In this document: positions 49,076-59,800 of the stretch, piece by piece
Layout: every line of letters starts with the position of its first letter
How positions within the stretch are numbered: position 1 is the first letter of the stretch
NCBI GenBank assembly: GCA_949318235.1
Contig: OX439137.1
Coordinates: forward strand, 2,180,909-2,244,908
Origin: Ecdyonurus torrentis
Lineage: Eukaryota; Arthropoda; Insecta; Ephemeroptera; Heptageniidae
Length of the DNA stretch: 64,000 nucleotides
Direction of reading: 5' to 3'
Program-made: the position numbers and the translations under genes
Notes under the pieces: generated by a model
What the model was told of the DNA's origin: nothing
The model's input: only the letters and a program-made list of their open reading frames with translations
Database searches by the model: none

Positions 49076-49395
49076 TAATTATTTATTTTAAAAATTTACA
49101 TAATACTAATTAATTATTAGCGCTGGTTGTCTACTTTACAAGCTGTGTATAATAAATAGCACCATCTCACCATTTATTATCGTTTTTTTTTTTTTGTTGT
49201 TTTTTTTTGGCTATAGTATCTTTTTAACACAAAATACAGCACCACATAATTATAATAATATTAACGGCTTAATTGGGCAAAAAATCCGGCGTGAACACAT
49301 AAATATTCATAACAAAAAATAGTTTTCATTATTGAATAGTTAATTAAACTGCAGAGCATAATTATTAATGTAGTTCTACGATAGCAATATTTATG

Positions 49396-49615
49396 CTACA
49401 CGGAAAAAAAAAAATTATATGAAGAGTTACTATTTCGACATTTTTTATAATAAATTAGTTAGATACTAAGTATTTCTAAAGACTAACTATTTACCGCTTA
49501 AGAAATTACGTTTATATTAACAAGTTACTGTTTCAACTATTTTAAACAAAAGTTATTGGTTTGGACTGAAGAGTTACTTCCATATTTCTGAATAATTTCT
49601 TGAATTTATTTTTTT
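49396..49615. mobile_element. Family I element, partial copy
   Basis: It opens CACGGAAAAAAAAAAATTA and contains AAGTTACTGTTTCAACT and AAAGTTATTGGTTTGGACTG. It ends about 40 bases downstream of the stop codon of the 563-codon gene and could overlap that gene's 3' UTR. Confidence 0.5.
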
Positions 49616-49656
49616 GGTGCATACATGATATAAATTTAACGTAAATTACGTAATTC

Positions 49657-51348
49657 TTAAGTTCTCCCGTCAATCATACCAAGTAATTCATCTATTTCTG
49701 TTTCCTCCACCGACAGCTCAGGATCACTGTTGCAATCGTCACCTAACTCATTCTCAAAATCTTTCAAATCCTCATCAAATTCCTCTGAATCCTCCGCTTC
49801 TTCTAATTCCATTAACAGTTCCTTTAATTTCAATTCATTTTCTCTTCTCGCCGTCTCTTCAATCATTTTCTCTTGTAATTCTAAATTTTGAGATTCATCA
49901 TCACGACTTTCTAATTCTGCATCTGAAATCCCATCTGACGTGATTTCCGGTTCAATCTCACATTTCTCAACTTCTTCCACACAAATGATGGGTTCTGAAT
50001 TATCAGCAATTAATTTATGACTAGATTTAAATACATTTTTTAAGATTTTAAAATGTTTTTTAAATTTTGAACTTGAACTTTCTTCTTTTTTAGTGTTTCC
50101 TTTTGAAGTACTTTCTTTTGCTTTTAAATTTTCTGATAATTTTTCTAACTCCTCTTTCGTCTTTTTTTGTGATAATCTGTGTAATTTTTTCTTTGGTTTT
50201 GGGTCTTTACCATCGACTTTATCGCTATTTTCTTCAACAATCGTACACAGGTCTTTATTGTCGCTTGCTCTTGTCATTATAGGAGATTTAGTATCTTTTT
50301 TAGGCATCGATTCTAAGGTTTTAATTTTTTCAGTTTTTCCTAATTCAGTTCCGTCACTTTTCTGAATATTGGACTCTTTTTTAGAACACAATTCTGCTTT
50401 TTTAATATTTTCATTTTTCCCCGGTTCTTTTTCGTCGTTTTTTTGAACAATAGTCTGCTTTTCCGAGCACAATTCTACTTCTTTGATCGTTTCAATTTTT
50501 TCCGATTCTTTTTTATTCTTTTTTTTAATATTCACATCTTTTTCAGGACTAACTTCTAATTTTTTAATGTTTTCAGTTTTTTTAGTTTCTTTTTCATTGC
50601 TTTTTAGACTATTTGCGTTTGTTTCAGAACCAACTTCTAATTTTTTAATATTTTCAGTTTTTTTAGTTTCTTTTTCATTGCTTTTTAGACTATTTGCGTC
50701 TGTTTCAGAACCAACTTCTAATTTTTTAATACTTTCAGTTTTTTTAGTTTCTTTTTCATTGCCTTTTAGACTATTTGCGTCATTTTCAGAACCAACTTCT
50801 AACTTTTTAATGTTTTCAGTTTCTTTTGCGTTGATTTTTAGACTATTTCCATTTTTTTCAGAAACCTCTTCTAATTTTTTAATATTTTCATCTTTTTTAG
50901 CTAACTTCTCATCACTTTTTAAATCATTCGCGTTCATTTCAGTGCCATCTTCTAATTTTTTAATATTTTCAGAATTTACCAATTCTTTCTCATTCATTTT
51001 CGACTCTTTTTCAGTACTTAATTCTACTTTTACAGGTAAATTTTCTTGTACCACACTATGAATTACTTTAAAATCCGGTACGTCACCAAAAAGAGAATCT
51101 CTCTCGGCTTGCAGGATAGTCTCATGTATTTTACAAAACTCGTCGTAAACTTCGATATTGGACGCTTGACTTGTGTCTGTTTCTGCTAATGCTTCACAAT
51201 AACATAGCACTAAACGTGAGAAGGTTTTAAATTGTTCTGTATCACTATCGTCTAATAACAAAGATGGCGTTTCTCTAGCAACATGCCACTGAGCTGTATG
51301 TCTTTTAATTAGTTCCTGCTTTGTTTCAAAACTTAAAGCATTACCCAT
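49657..51348 (-). CDS. Intronless 563-residue Lys/Glu-rich repeat protein, predicted N-myristoylated
   Basis: A single uninterrupted frame begins MGNALSFETKQELIKRHTAQ and ends LLGMIDGRT. Gly2 with Ser6 fits the N-myristoylation consensus, suggesting membrane attachment. Residues 1 to about 110 have ordinary composition and could be a small folded helical domain (it includes FSRLVLCYCEALAET and EFCKIHETILQAERDSLF). From about 120 to 350 come eight or nine repeats of roughly 27 residues of the form ENIKKLEVGSETDANSLKSN; three in the middle are nearly identical at DNA level (about 50560-50800), so they amplified recently. A basic patch (KFKKHFKILKNVFKSSHK) and a strongly acidic tail with a likely coiled coil (LKELLMELEEAEDSEEF) finish it. 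No signal peptide or membrane segment. It lies inside an MYPT intron on the same strand, with its own ATG and stop and no splice sites, as a nested gene or retrocopy would. I do not recognise the family. The long frame, internal repeats kept in frame, and biased composition make it very likely real. Confidence 0.82.
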   Translation of the reverse strand: MGNALSFETKQELIKRHTAQWHVARETPSLLLDDSDTEQFKTFSRLVLCYCEALAETDTSQASNIEVYDEFCKIHETILQAERDSLFGDVPDFKVIHSVVQENLPVKVELSTEKESKMNEKELVNSENIKKLEDGTEMNANDLKSDEKLAKKDENIKKLEEVSEKNGNSLKINAKETENIKKLEVGSENDANSLKGNEKETKKTESIKKLEVGSETDANSLKSNEKETKKTENIKKLEVGSETNANSLKSNEKETKKTENIKKLEVSPEKDVNIKKKNKKESEKIETIKEVELCSEKQTIVQKNDEKEPGKNENIKKAELCSKKESNIQKSDGTELGKTEKIKTLESMPKKDTKSPIMTRASDNKDLCTIVEENSDKVDGKDPKPKKKLHRLSQKKTKEELEKLSENLKAKESTSKGNTKKEESSSSKFKKHFKILKNVFKSSHKLIADNSEPIICVEEVEKCEIEPEITSDGISDAELESRDDESQNLELQEKMIEETARRENELKLKELLMELEEAEDSEEFDEDLKDFENELGDDCNSDPELSVEETEIDELLGMIDGRT

Positions 51349-52229
51349 TTGTGAAACAGGAAATTTAACCGCGATTATGTAGCTTTTAAAACGTCATTTT
51401 TGTTTTCATAATTATGACTTGTTGTTTTTATTAAAAAAAAAAAAAAGTTGCAATGTTTATGAATTTTCCTTCCTTATTTCTCAATGGAATCTCCCAAAAA
51501 GGTACGCAGAAAACTAATCAAGTTCTCCTATAATTTTTAAATGCGTAAAGTCTTCAATGTTTATCTTTGTGCTAGCAATATTTTACACCCATAATATAGG
51601 ATATCACTTTACTATAATGATAACACCAGTGCTGGTTAAACACATATCATAAAATAGATCGTCTTTATATAAAAATCACAATTAAGTACTCATACAGTTA
51701 ATTACATAGATAATGGTTATTATTGAGACCACAAAAGGTACAAAACACACTAAAGTGGTCCTCTATGATATTGTCACTGTCAGAGGTTTATTAATGAATG
51801 GCTGTTACGGGTGAACTTATTCTGTCAATTATTATAACTTTAAATACGTATCTGATATCCATTAACACTATTCTATATCGCCTCGATGCACTTTTTTATA
51901 TGAAGATTCCGAACTGTAATCGGGTACAGAATATCAGGAGCGCGTCTCTTGTTACACCACCTGTGATTGGTTAGCGTGTTATGCAGGTAACTACTATTAA
52001 ATTACAATAACAATCTTGAAAATAATCAGTTTTTATTTTTTCTAAATGGATATCCTTGTATGTATGATTAAATAAAGATATTCTTGTTTACTGTTCTATA
52101 TAAAAATAGTTAAATAAATTGTAACACTAATCGATTTAACAGTTCAATTAAGTCCATAATCTATACAGATATTGCACTTGAGAGACGGTTTAAGTTTTAA
52201 TTAAGTTGTAATTTCAGACGGTTTAAGCA
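51349..52229. other. Region upstream of the nested gene
   Basis: AT-rich sequence without exons. The ATG context is TTCACAAATGGG. I see no convincing TATA box or other core promoter element. Confidence 0.4.
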
Positions 52230-52972
52230 CAACATAATCACTGCTAATTCTATCACAATTCTACACAGGGATATTACTACTAATGTTAAACTGTAACGGT
52301 ATGAAATCAGAAGACACTGTGATACTTTTTTATCGCAGATAATGTACTTAAAGCGTAATTTTAAAAAATCTTTAACAAACGATAATCACTGTTTATTTCA
52401 TCACAATTCCACACATATACAGCGATATTACTACAGCTTAAAGTCTTAGACCACATAAAACAACATGAGCTTTTTAATAAATAAACACAAAATGTGATCT
52501 TCAAAACTGATGACAATTTTTACCAAAATGTCAATGTAGCTACACGAAAGAGCATGAAAATACTGTAAAATATGCAATTTCAGTGACTTTTTATGTTTAT
52601 GACGTCAGAAACATGCAAAAATTAGTATGAAAATGTTATGAGGGTTGCATAAATTGAAAATTCTGATCACTGCTAAGGAGCTACTGTTGGGTTTTGAGAC
52701 AAACTAAAGTTATTTATGTAAATCCCATCAAGTGTTTTGTGATATAAATGCTCCTCTCTGGTCTATTCCTTTAAGTTAAACTGTAACAGTATAAAATCAC
52801 AAGATACTGTGATACTATTTTATTGCACTTAAAGGGTAATTGTTAAAAAAAACTTTAACAGAAGATAATCACTGTTAATATAATCACAATTCCACACATA
52901 TACTACTACAGCTAACGTTAAACTGTAATAAATCACTAGACACTGTGCTACTTTTTTATTATTATAAATATT
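52230..52972. repeat. Tandem repeat of about 150 bp units, split by a MITE
   Basis: Units share GATAATCACTGTT, ATCACAATTCCACACATATA, GTTAAACTGTAACAGTAT, AAGACACTGTGATACTTTTT and a CTTAAAGCGTAATT-type end. Unit 1 is 52230-52379, unit 2 is 52380-52437 plus 52775-52862, and unit 3 is 52863-52972 (partial). Family A copy 12 interrupts unit 2. Confidence 0.85.
52438..52774. mobile_element. Family A MITE, copy 12
   Basis: It starts TTAAAGTCTTAGACCACATA and ends CTCTGGTCTATTCCTTTAA, with TTATGACGTCAGAAACATG at the centre. The neighbouring tandem units show the empty site, which lets the TTAA target duplication be judged directly. Confidence 0.92.
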
Positions 52973-53180
52973 AAAAAGGATGTAAGAATTCATAATAACA
53001 GAACCAGCTTATCAACATCCTGTAGTCTGATATTTCCTGTATTTCCTTACGACAATCCAAGAATATAAAATCATATTCTTATTTCTGTTATATTAACTAG
53101 AATTTAATTACACAAGAATGTGTTGGGGATTTTTATATGGAATACATTTTGTATGTAGAAAATAGTATTTCCTTATTTAT

Positions 53181-53215
53181 TTAAGGCTTGTATATAGATG
53201 GCTTGTATCTCAAAA

Positions 53216-53261
<46 letters not shown>

Positions 53262-53446
53262 AACTTTATGATGTCATTTGAAAGTTAATGGTAACAGCTA
53301 CTTATGATAAAATTTTCAGAACCCGTGACCATCAGATAAGAGAAAAAATCATTTTTGAAATGTACATGGGCTTTTATGGCTTATGGCTTTAAAAAAAAAA
53401 AAAAAAAAAAATCAAATCAAATTTTAAAATCTAGCATGGTGACCAC

Positions 53447-53478
<32 letters not shown>

Positions 53479-53574
53479 TTGAAGATAACGTAACCTAAAG
53501 TATCACTGTGCAAAATCGCAGATTTTTCTTTCTTTAAAACTTTGTAGTCAAATCTACCTGATTTCCAGCCTTAA
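53181..53574. mobile_element. Family F TTAA-flanked element, copy 2
   Basis: It is bordered by TTAAGGCTTGTATATAGATG and CTGATTTCCAGCCTTAA. Shared blocks with copies 1 and 3 are GATGGCTTGTATCTCAAAAT, ATTTGAAAGTTAATGGTAAC and ATCACTGTGCAAAATCGCAG. Several homopolymers have expanded inside it. Confidence 0.75.
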
Positions 53575-54022
53575 GAAAAAATGATATGTAAAAAAAAAAA
53601 AAAAAAAAAAAAAAAACATCATGACTACTATAATTTCTACCGCAGATGTTTCAAATCTTTGAGGCGCAAGGAGACTTTAGACTTTACCAGTTTAGACGAG
53701 GAGCCATCGGCTTGTTAAACTGTCTTGCAATGTGATGTGTGTGTTGTTAATAAATTATAATTATAACTCGTGTATACAGTTAAACAGTTGGGTTAAATTT
53801 AGAGGATTAATGCCTGATTTCGTCCAACAAAAGCCGTCAAATATATATTAAAATTGTTACTGCTACGCCTATCGTACTACACCCCTATTCCTCTAACTTT
53901 ATCACTGGTCAAATTTTGATTACTGTACCTGCATTACTCAGGTAAGACCATATCTTTTACAATGTTCAACGAGTGGGCCTCTTACATAAATATGGATATA
54001 CTACCATGTTGAATGTTCTAAC

Positions 54023-54346
54023 TTAAAGCCCCTCTGTCCACTTAGGAACATGCCTTTTTATATCACTGAACACAAAATAGGACCCTTGAATGTGGTGTTA
54101 ATTTTCACCAGGACCCAAACGTAAACACACAAGAGAGCATGAAAAGTCTGTAAAGTAGGCAACTCTGACGTCAGAGTGGCCGCAATACATAATAAATTGT
54201 TGTGCAGGTTGCATAAGTTGACATTTCTCATTTGTCTTTTTGACGTTGCAATTAACTTTGAGTCAAAATAAAGCTATTTTTACAAATCCCATTTTGTGTT
54301 TAATAAATTAAAAAGGTATATTTCTAGGCCTAGAGAAGGGCTTTAA
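54023..54346. mobile_element. Family A MITE, copy 13 (divergent)
   Basis: It opens TTAAAGCCCCTCTGTCCAC and closes TAGAGAAGGGCTTTAA. Weaker versions of the family blocks are present in order (ACACAAGAGAGCATGAAAA, TCTGACGTCAGAGTGG and TTGTGCAGGTTGCATAAGTT). Confidence 0.75.
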
Positions 54347-54605
54347 GAGCTTTATGTTGTTTTCTTGATAGAGAGGGGCTTTAAGAGCTTTATGTTGTTG
54401 TTTTCTTGATAGAGAGGGGCTTTAAGAGCGTTATGTTGTTTTCTTGATAGAGAGGGGCTTTAAGAGCGTTATGTTGTTTTCTTGATAGAGAGGGGCTTTA
54501 AGAGCTTTATGTTGTTGTTTTCTTGATAGAGAGGGGCTTTAAGAGCTTTATGTTGTTTTCTTGATAGAGAGGGGCTTTAAGAGCGTTATGTTGTTGTTTT
54601 CTTGA
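54335..54605. repeat. Minisatellite, seven units of 38 or 41 bp
   Basis: Each unit reads GAGAGGGGCTTTAAGAGCTT, then TATGTTGTT, an optional extra GTT, and TTCTTGATA. The GGGCTTTAAGAG part is the right end of family A copy 13, repeated. The array ends 13 bases from the splice donor of the next exon. Confidence 0.93.
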
Positions 54606-54617
54606 CTTATATCTTAC

Positions 54618-54858
54618 CTTTATCTTCTACTGGCGCAGGTACTGGCTTTGCTGCTCCTCTCCTCAGAGCTACAGTTACAGAAGGATCGACGTTATTCTCT
54701 GTGGCACTGGCACTTGTTCTTGCACTAGTTGCTGTCGTAGAGTTAGTGGCAGCAGCAGCGACAGCAGCAGCAGCTCTACGAGCAGTGTATGCAGCACTTG
54801 GGGCTGCCCCGGTGCTATCTGACGTCGCACTGCCTCCTCGTGCATCTTCCAATAGGAA
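54618..54858 (-). CDS. PPP1R12A-like: MYPT-like gene, Ala-rich exon
   Basis: This 241 bp exon has acceptor ATGTCAACAG right of 54858 and donor GTAAGA at 54617-54612. It starts at phase 0 with FLLEDARGGSATSDSTGAAP, continues through an Ala/Thr/Ser-rich block from GCN repeats (AARRAAAAVAAAATN type), and ends AAKPVPAPVEDK plus one base (G), which completes Asp with the exon at 48258. Joined to the previous exon it gives WRLKVDTGSK then FLLED, a motif I associate with invertebrate MYPT proteins. The Ala block looks like a triplet-repeat expansion and may be polymorphic. Confidence 0.82.
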
Positions 54859-54987
54859 CTGTTGACATTAAAATAACACACACAAAACTTTAGTACCATC
54901 AAACATGCATCTCAACAACTGATACTTGGAATAAGATAGATATATAAGATAACTTGAAATCTGTAGCAAAATTACAGTAAGTGGAAT

Positions 54988-55100
54988 CAGGGACGTATTC
55001 AGGATTTTGCAACAGAAGGAGTCCAGTCTATAGTGAGCATAGGCAAGGGGGGGGGGGGGGGAAACCACCTTCTTATTCTATGCTTATGAATATGCCCCTG
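54988..55100. repeat. Element R, copy 2, inside a direct duplication
   Basis: The ends CAGGGACGTATTCAGG and TTATGAATATGCCCCTG are inverted. It shares TATAGTGAGCATAGGCAA with 34529-34672. A 45 bp host sequence with CTGTAGCAAAATTACAGT occurs on both sides (54943-54985 and 55102-55147). Confidence 0.7.
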
Positions 55101-55562
55101 GATATAAGACAATTTGGCATCTGTAGCAAAATTACAGTGTATGGATTAAGTGACCCGAGGGGGAGGGGAGGAGAAATTTGGATATTGTAAATTAATGTCA
55201 CAAAATATGCTGTAAAACACAATACTTTGTTCGTGGAAGGTTGCAGCTTTAGTTAAAAAAATTAAAGAGAAAAAAAAAAATCTAAAAAAGTACATCGTCC
55301 TAAGTGGATTGATATGAAAATGTGTATTTTGTGAGTTAATTAAGTATATTTAATTAATTTTTTAAAGTTACAAAATGTACTCATTTTCAATATTTAAACA
55401 TTAATAATAATATTTAATTCACTCCAATATTTGAATTTTGCATATCAATCGATAAAACACGTTTTCTTTTAGAATATGACATAATCCCCCCTTTTTTTTT
55501 ACTCTACCGTTATTACGTTAGTGGTGTAAAGTAATTTTGCTGTACAGCATAATTTAGACATC

Positions 55563-55611
<49 letters not shown>

Positions 55612-56512
55612 GGGGAAGAGGGAGAACTCATAAATAGATATTTATGACTCATAACAAAATTTGAAAACTCTATCTTATTCCAAACCCATAAAATAATTTT
55701 GATATTCATAGTAAAAAAGCTTGGTAATCAAAATTGATTTGCGCCTAATGACAATATTTTGTCATTGAATCTTTGACTCAAATAAAAATACAACATCAGA
55801 TAAATAAAAAATAAAAAAAAAAAAAAAATCATAAATTATTGCAGAAATTCAGAATCAGTGTAACTGTTGATAAAACAAAAATTAGTTGTTTTTAAGCAAA
55901 TACGTTACGCGTAATTATTATAACAAGACGTTGAAGCTTGAATTTAATAAAAGCAGGAAAAAAAAAAAAAAAAAAAAAAAAAAAAAGCAATAATGTGAAA
56001 CGTCCAGCTCCTACTGATGAACATTTCCTTCTCACTTAAGTAAAAAAAATGTTAATTTTAAAGCATATTCAAAGCATAATGATTATGATGCACGTTTTTC
56101 AGTTTATTTAAGCACTGCAAAGTAGAGGGAAGGAAGAAAAAAAAATGAATAAATGAGATGAAAAGATTCATTGGTAGGGATCTATAACAATAAGCTTGTA
56201 GCAAAACAGACATAAAAATAAAGCCTAAAATAATAACAATAAAAAAAAGAGCCAAGATTTTACCAGATATCACAATACATATCAGCTTTTCTCCAATTTT
56301 TCTAACGAGAAAAGACGCAGACTAGTAAAAATGATTTCATAATTCTGATTGTGCGTTTAAGTTCTATAATTTATTTTTAACATTTTTTTAATGATTTGTT
56401 TTTATTGCGATACATTTTGGGTTAAAAAAGAAAAATAATTAAAGCACTCTAAAAAAAAAAGGCTTTATTTAGAAGTGTTTTTACTAATTCAAAAAATTAT
56501 GTAAAAAAATTA

Positions 56513-56546
<34 letters not shown>

Positions 56547-57454
56547 GAAATTCGACGAAGAACTTAAATATTCAGCCAGACGAAATTATTTTTGCTCGTC
56601 TAGTATAGAAAGCAAAAAAATCTATTCTAAATAAAAAGCTTATACTCTGCCTGATTTCTGTAAAGAGAGAAAATAAGATAGAAAAAAGCCAAATATATAT
56701 ATAAAAAAAAATAAATAAAAAAATACAGTACAGTACAGCGTCACAAATGAAGCCAATATTTACAAAGACAATTCTACTTTACAATTAAATATTTACATAT
56801 TACTCATACTGACTGTTTACAAAATATAAGTCTATAAAAACTGACCTAAAAACCTTTGATATTATAAACTAAGTATTTTGAAAAAGTTCAGTACAGTAAT
56901 TTTTTAATGTAAGTTTAAAATAGGGTGCTTACAATTTAAATAAGTAACTGATTTTTCTTAAATAAATATTTGAAAAAATTAGGAAAGATAATAAAATATG
57001 CTTTTTCGATGTTTATAATTAAAATTAAAACTTTTTACGACGATAATCTTAATTATTTAATGATATCTTTAACTATTATAGTTTTAAGACAGTAAGAACT
57101 CGAGTGATATTTTAATTGGTGACCCAACTTTGGGGTCATACTCTGAGTTGTTACTTGGGTATCTTTACTATGCTGAAGGCACAAACGCTGGGCTACAAAT
57201 TAAAATAGCAGAAAAAAGTACAATAATAATAATATAAGAAAAAAAAATGCTGTAAACTTTTTTTTTTATTATTTATACATTTACGCCAAAATTTTAAATG
57301 TTATTCTTATAATAATACTACAAAATGTAGTTATTCCACTTCAAAAGCAAAATATGCTATGTTGTTGGACGCTTCCATATTTTAGAAAGAAAGAAATTAA
57401 CTGCGCTTACTGCGCTATCAAACTGACCGATACTTCGCTGTACAGCATAATTGA

Positions 57455-57800
57455 GACACGGACTAAAATGTATGTTATGTAATAATTATGCCAGCTCGAA
57501 TTAAATCACATTTATTCATAATAACATAATTTATATTATATTGAATAATAATTACGCGGCTTCCCAATTATGTTGTAAAGAATAATTATTTATGCACGAA
57601 AAGGAGAAATTGCGTGATTACGGCTACAATTTACTGCATATAATGACGTTCTAGCATTAATGTTGCTAGACTGGAACAGCATAAAGATAACATAATATTT
57701 ATGCTATGTAACATATGTAGTTAATAATATTTTTATCATATTGAACAATTATTGCTGATAACCAACTAGCATAATTATTACGTATTTACTTTTGGTCACG
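57455..57800. repeat. Family H palindromic MITE, copy 5
   Basis: It begins near CGGACTAAAATGTATGTTAT and ends near AACTAGCATAATTATTACGT, with multiple inverted CATAATTTAT/ATAAATTATG strings. It is longer than the other copies. Confidence 0.55.
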
Positions 57801-57896
57801 TGCTACTAAAAAAAAAACAACTAACAAATAATTAAAAATTAGCACAAATAGAGCATAAATTATGTATTTTATTTTTTTCCAGATAGTTAACTATTC

Positions 57897-58207
57897 AAGG
57901 CGTAGAACCCCTTGAACAAAAAAGTTGTGTAATATGCTAACAAACCTGAAAATCAACGTTGATTTGGCCGGAGTCATTTATTTCTAATGTATTTTCTATT
58001 CACAAAATGGCACGAGCGGTCACTGACGTCACCGCTCGCCTGGTCCACGCACGCGTAAAACAAGCGAGCTGTGACGTCAATGACCGCTAACCTTATTTTG
58101 TGAATGGGAAATAAATTAGAAATCAATGACTCCGGACAAATCAACGTTGATTATCAGGTCTATTAGGATATTACACAACTTTTTTGTTCAAGGTGTTCTA
58201 CGCCTTT
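57897..58207. mobile_element. Family C palindromic MITE, copy 3
   Basis: Nearly a full palindrome: AAGGCGTAGAACCCCTTGAA faces TTCAAGGTGTTCTACGCCTT. Both arms have AATCAACGTTGATT, AGAAATCAATGACTCCGG-type blocks and TGACGTCA, around the centre CCACGCACGCG. Confidence 0.92.
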
Positions 58208-58674
58208 GAAAATTACAAAATTTTCAATATACTAATTTATCGGTCTTTTAATCATACCCCCCCTTCCCTCCTCTCAGGCTACCATAGAGAATAATTAAAA
58301 TTTAAAATGCAAGCACCATATTTGATATATTTAAATATTAATAAATGATTAGTGAATATTAGTGACACTAAGCATGCTGCATGATAGAATATAACAGTGA
58401 AGAAGAAGAAGAAGAAAGTAGAGTATAATATTTGTGTGTTTTGTGTGTACTGTGTTATAGAAATCAGTTCTGAAACAGAGTAAAATGATAATAATAATAA
58501 GTTTAAGACCCTAAAACCTATAGATGATATAGCTAACAGGACAATCACAACATAATAAGATGGAGCTTTTAACATTTTGAGGATAAATACAGAGGTGACT
58601 TGAAAGATAGAAATTATTTTCTTATTTATTTATTTATTTTTTTTTTTTTAGTATGCTAAATAAGGAAGTACACT

Positions 58675-58883
58675 CTTCCCGAATAAATCTGACCACTTGC
58701 GTTAAAGTTTGCTCATATATTTAACATTTGGAGAGATTAACGCTTCAGTCAGATTTATGCGGGAGGAGCTCTGGACAAAAGTTCCCGAACGGAGCAGCGG
58801 CAGCCGCTGCGTTTTCACATAAAGATAACATAGCGTGGTCGCGGGTTGCCTATGCAAATCGTTCGGGAACTTTTGACCAGAGC
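58675..58883. repeat. Foldback element M with a second hairpin
   Basis: The main arms are GAGCTCTGGACAAAAGTTCC and GGAACTTTTGACCAGAGCT, extending through CGAACGG and CCGTTCG-like text. A second pair to the left, CTTCCCGAATAAATCTGACC and GTCAGATTTATGCGGGAG, makes a side hairpin. Confidence 0.75.
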
Positions 58884-59800
58884 TGTACATTAGTTTTTCA
58901 GGTGATTCAATTAAGAATTTTGAAAATAACGTAAAGTTTTGAACAACTTCAGCATTTTTTAAAGGATTTTCTGGCTCTTTTGATTAATTTTAAAAAATGC
59001 CACCCGCTTAAAAAAAAAAGTTTTTTCTTTTGTTCAATTTTTGCTGTTGCACTATTTTTATATAATTATTAGACTTTATCCCCCCCCCCCTCCTTCAGAT
59101 AATATAATTATAATTTAAAATGCAGGCACCAGAAATTTTTAAAAATTGCTGCAGTAGCTTAAGTTTTACGATCTTTTCAAATATTTTTGTAGAATTGCCC
59201 AGAAAAGAAATTTGATGCTGAGATTTTTTACAAGAAAAAAAAAATGTAATGAAAAGAAGAATCAGTAATGAAAAACGTTAAAATTCAAACTTTGTTGTTT
59301 GATACAATACACAGAAGTGTATGATGATAAAGCAGAGAAAAAGAGTATTTATCCCCAATATAGATGCAACTCTATACAATGACCAAATAACTTTGATTTT
59401 ATGAAGACTGATATTTTATTTTGACTATGGTACAATTGTGAACTCAAAATAATAATAATAATAAAATAATAAATAAATAAATGCGTACAGCTAGGTTCCT
59501 CAAAAATATTAAGAACACTTATCAGATATATTGCGTACTATAGATGATTTGTGTTTGAAATTCATATTATACACAAAAATATAAATAAACAAAAGGTAGT
59601 GCAACAGAAAAAAATTGAATGAAAAATCCACTTCAATATAAAGCGAGATATTTTAGCAGGTAACCAAGTAAGAGAAATATAAACTTTTATGTCATTGTAT
59701 AGAACTGCAATAAAAAAAAAAAAGCACATTATACGTATAAGCCATAAGAAAAGCACGAAACACCAAAAAAAAAAAAAAAGCAGCCAGTTCACCCCCACAC

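Larger units (their letters stand above)
48259..54617. other. MYPT intron that hosts another gene (about 6.4 kb)
   Basis: It contains a family H copy (48393-48598), a GC-rich nested foldback (48690-49075), an I fragment (49396-49615), the intronless gene (49657-51348), a 150 bp tandem repeat with an inserted MITE (52230-52972), families F and A (53181-53574 and 54023-54346) and a minisatellite (54335-54605). Confidence 0.7.
54859..59800. other. Intron of the MYPT-like gene (about 4.9 kb)
   Basis: It contains element R2 (54988-55100) between direct repeats, long poly-A tracts (55565-55608 and 55958-55986), a family H copy (57455-57800), family C (57897-58207) and foldback M (58675-58883). No exon seen. 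Confidence 0.6.

Noticed and set aside
50483..51061. 192-codon Phe/Ser-rich frame on the plus strand
   Set aside because: It is the antisense shadow of the Lys/Glu repeat region of the minus-strand 563-codon gene.
54335..54605. Regularly spaced repeats considered as CRISPR-like
   Set aside because: The units are contiguous without unique spacers and the window is animal nuclear DNA; it is a minisatellite.
54602..54865. 87-codon plus-strand frame rich in Ala/Val
   Set aside because: Antisense shadow of the Ala-rich MYPT exon, which has splice sites and matching phases on the minus strand.
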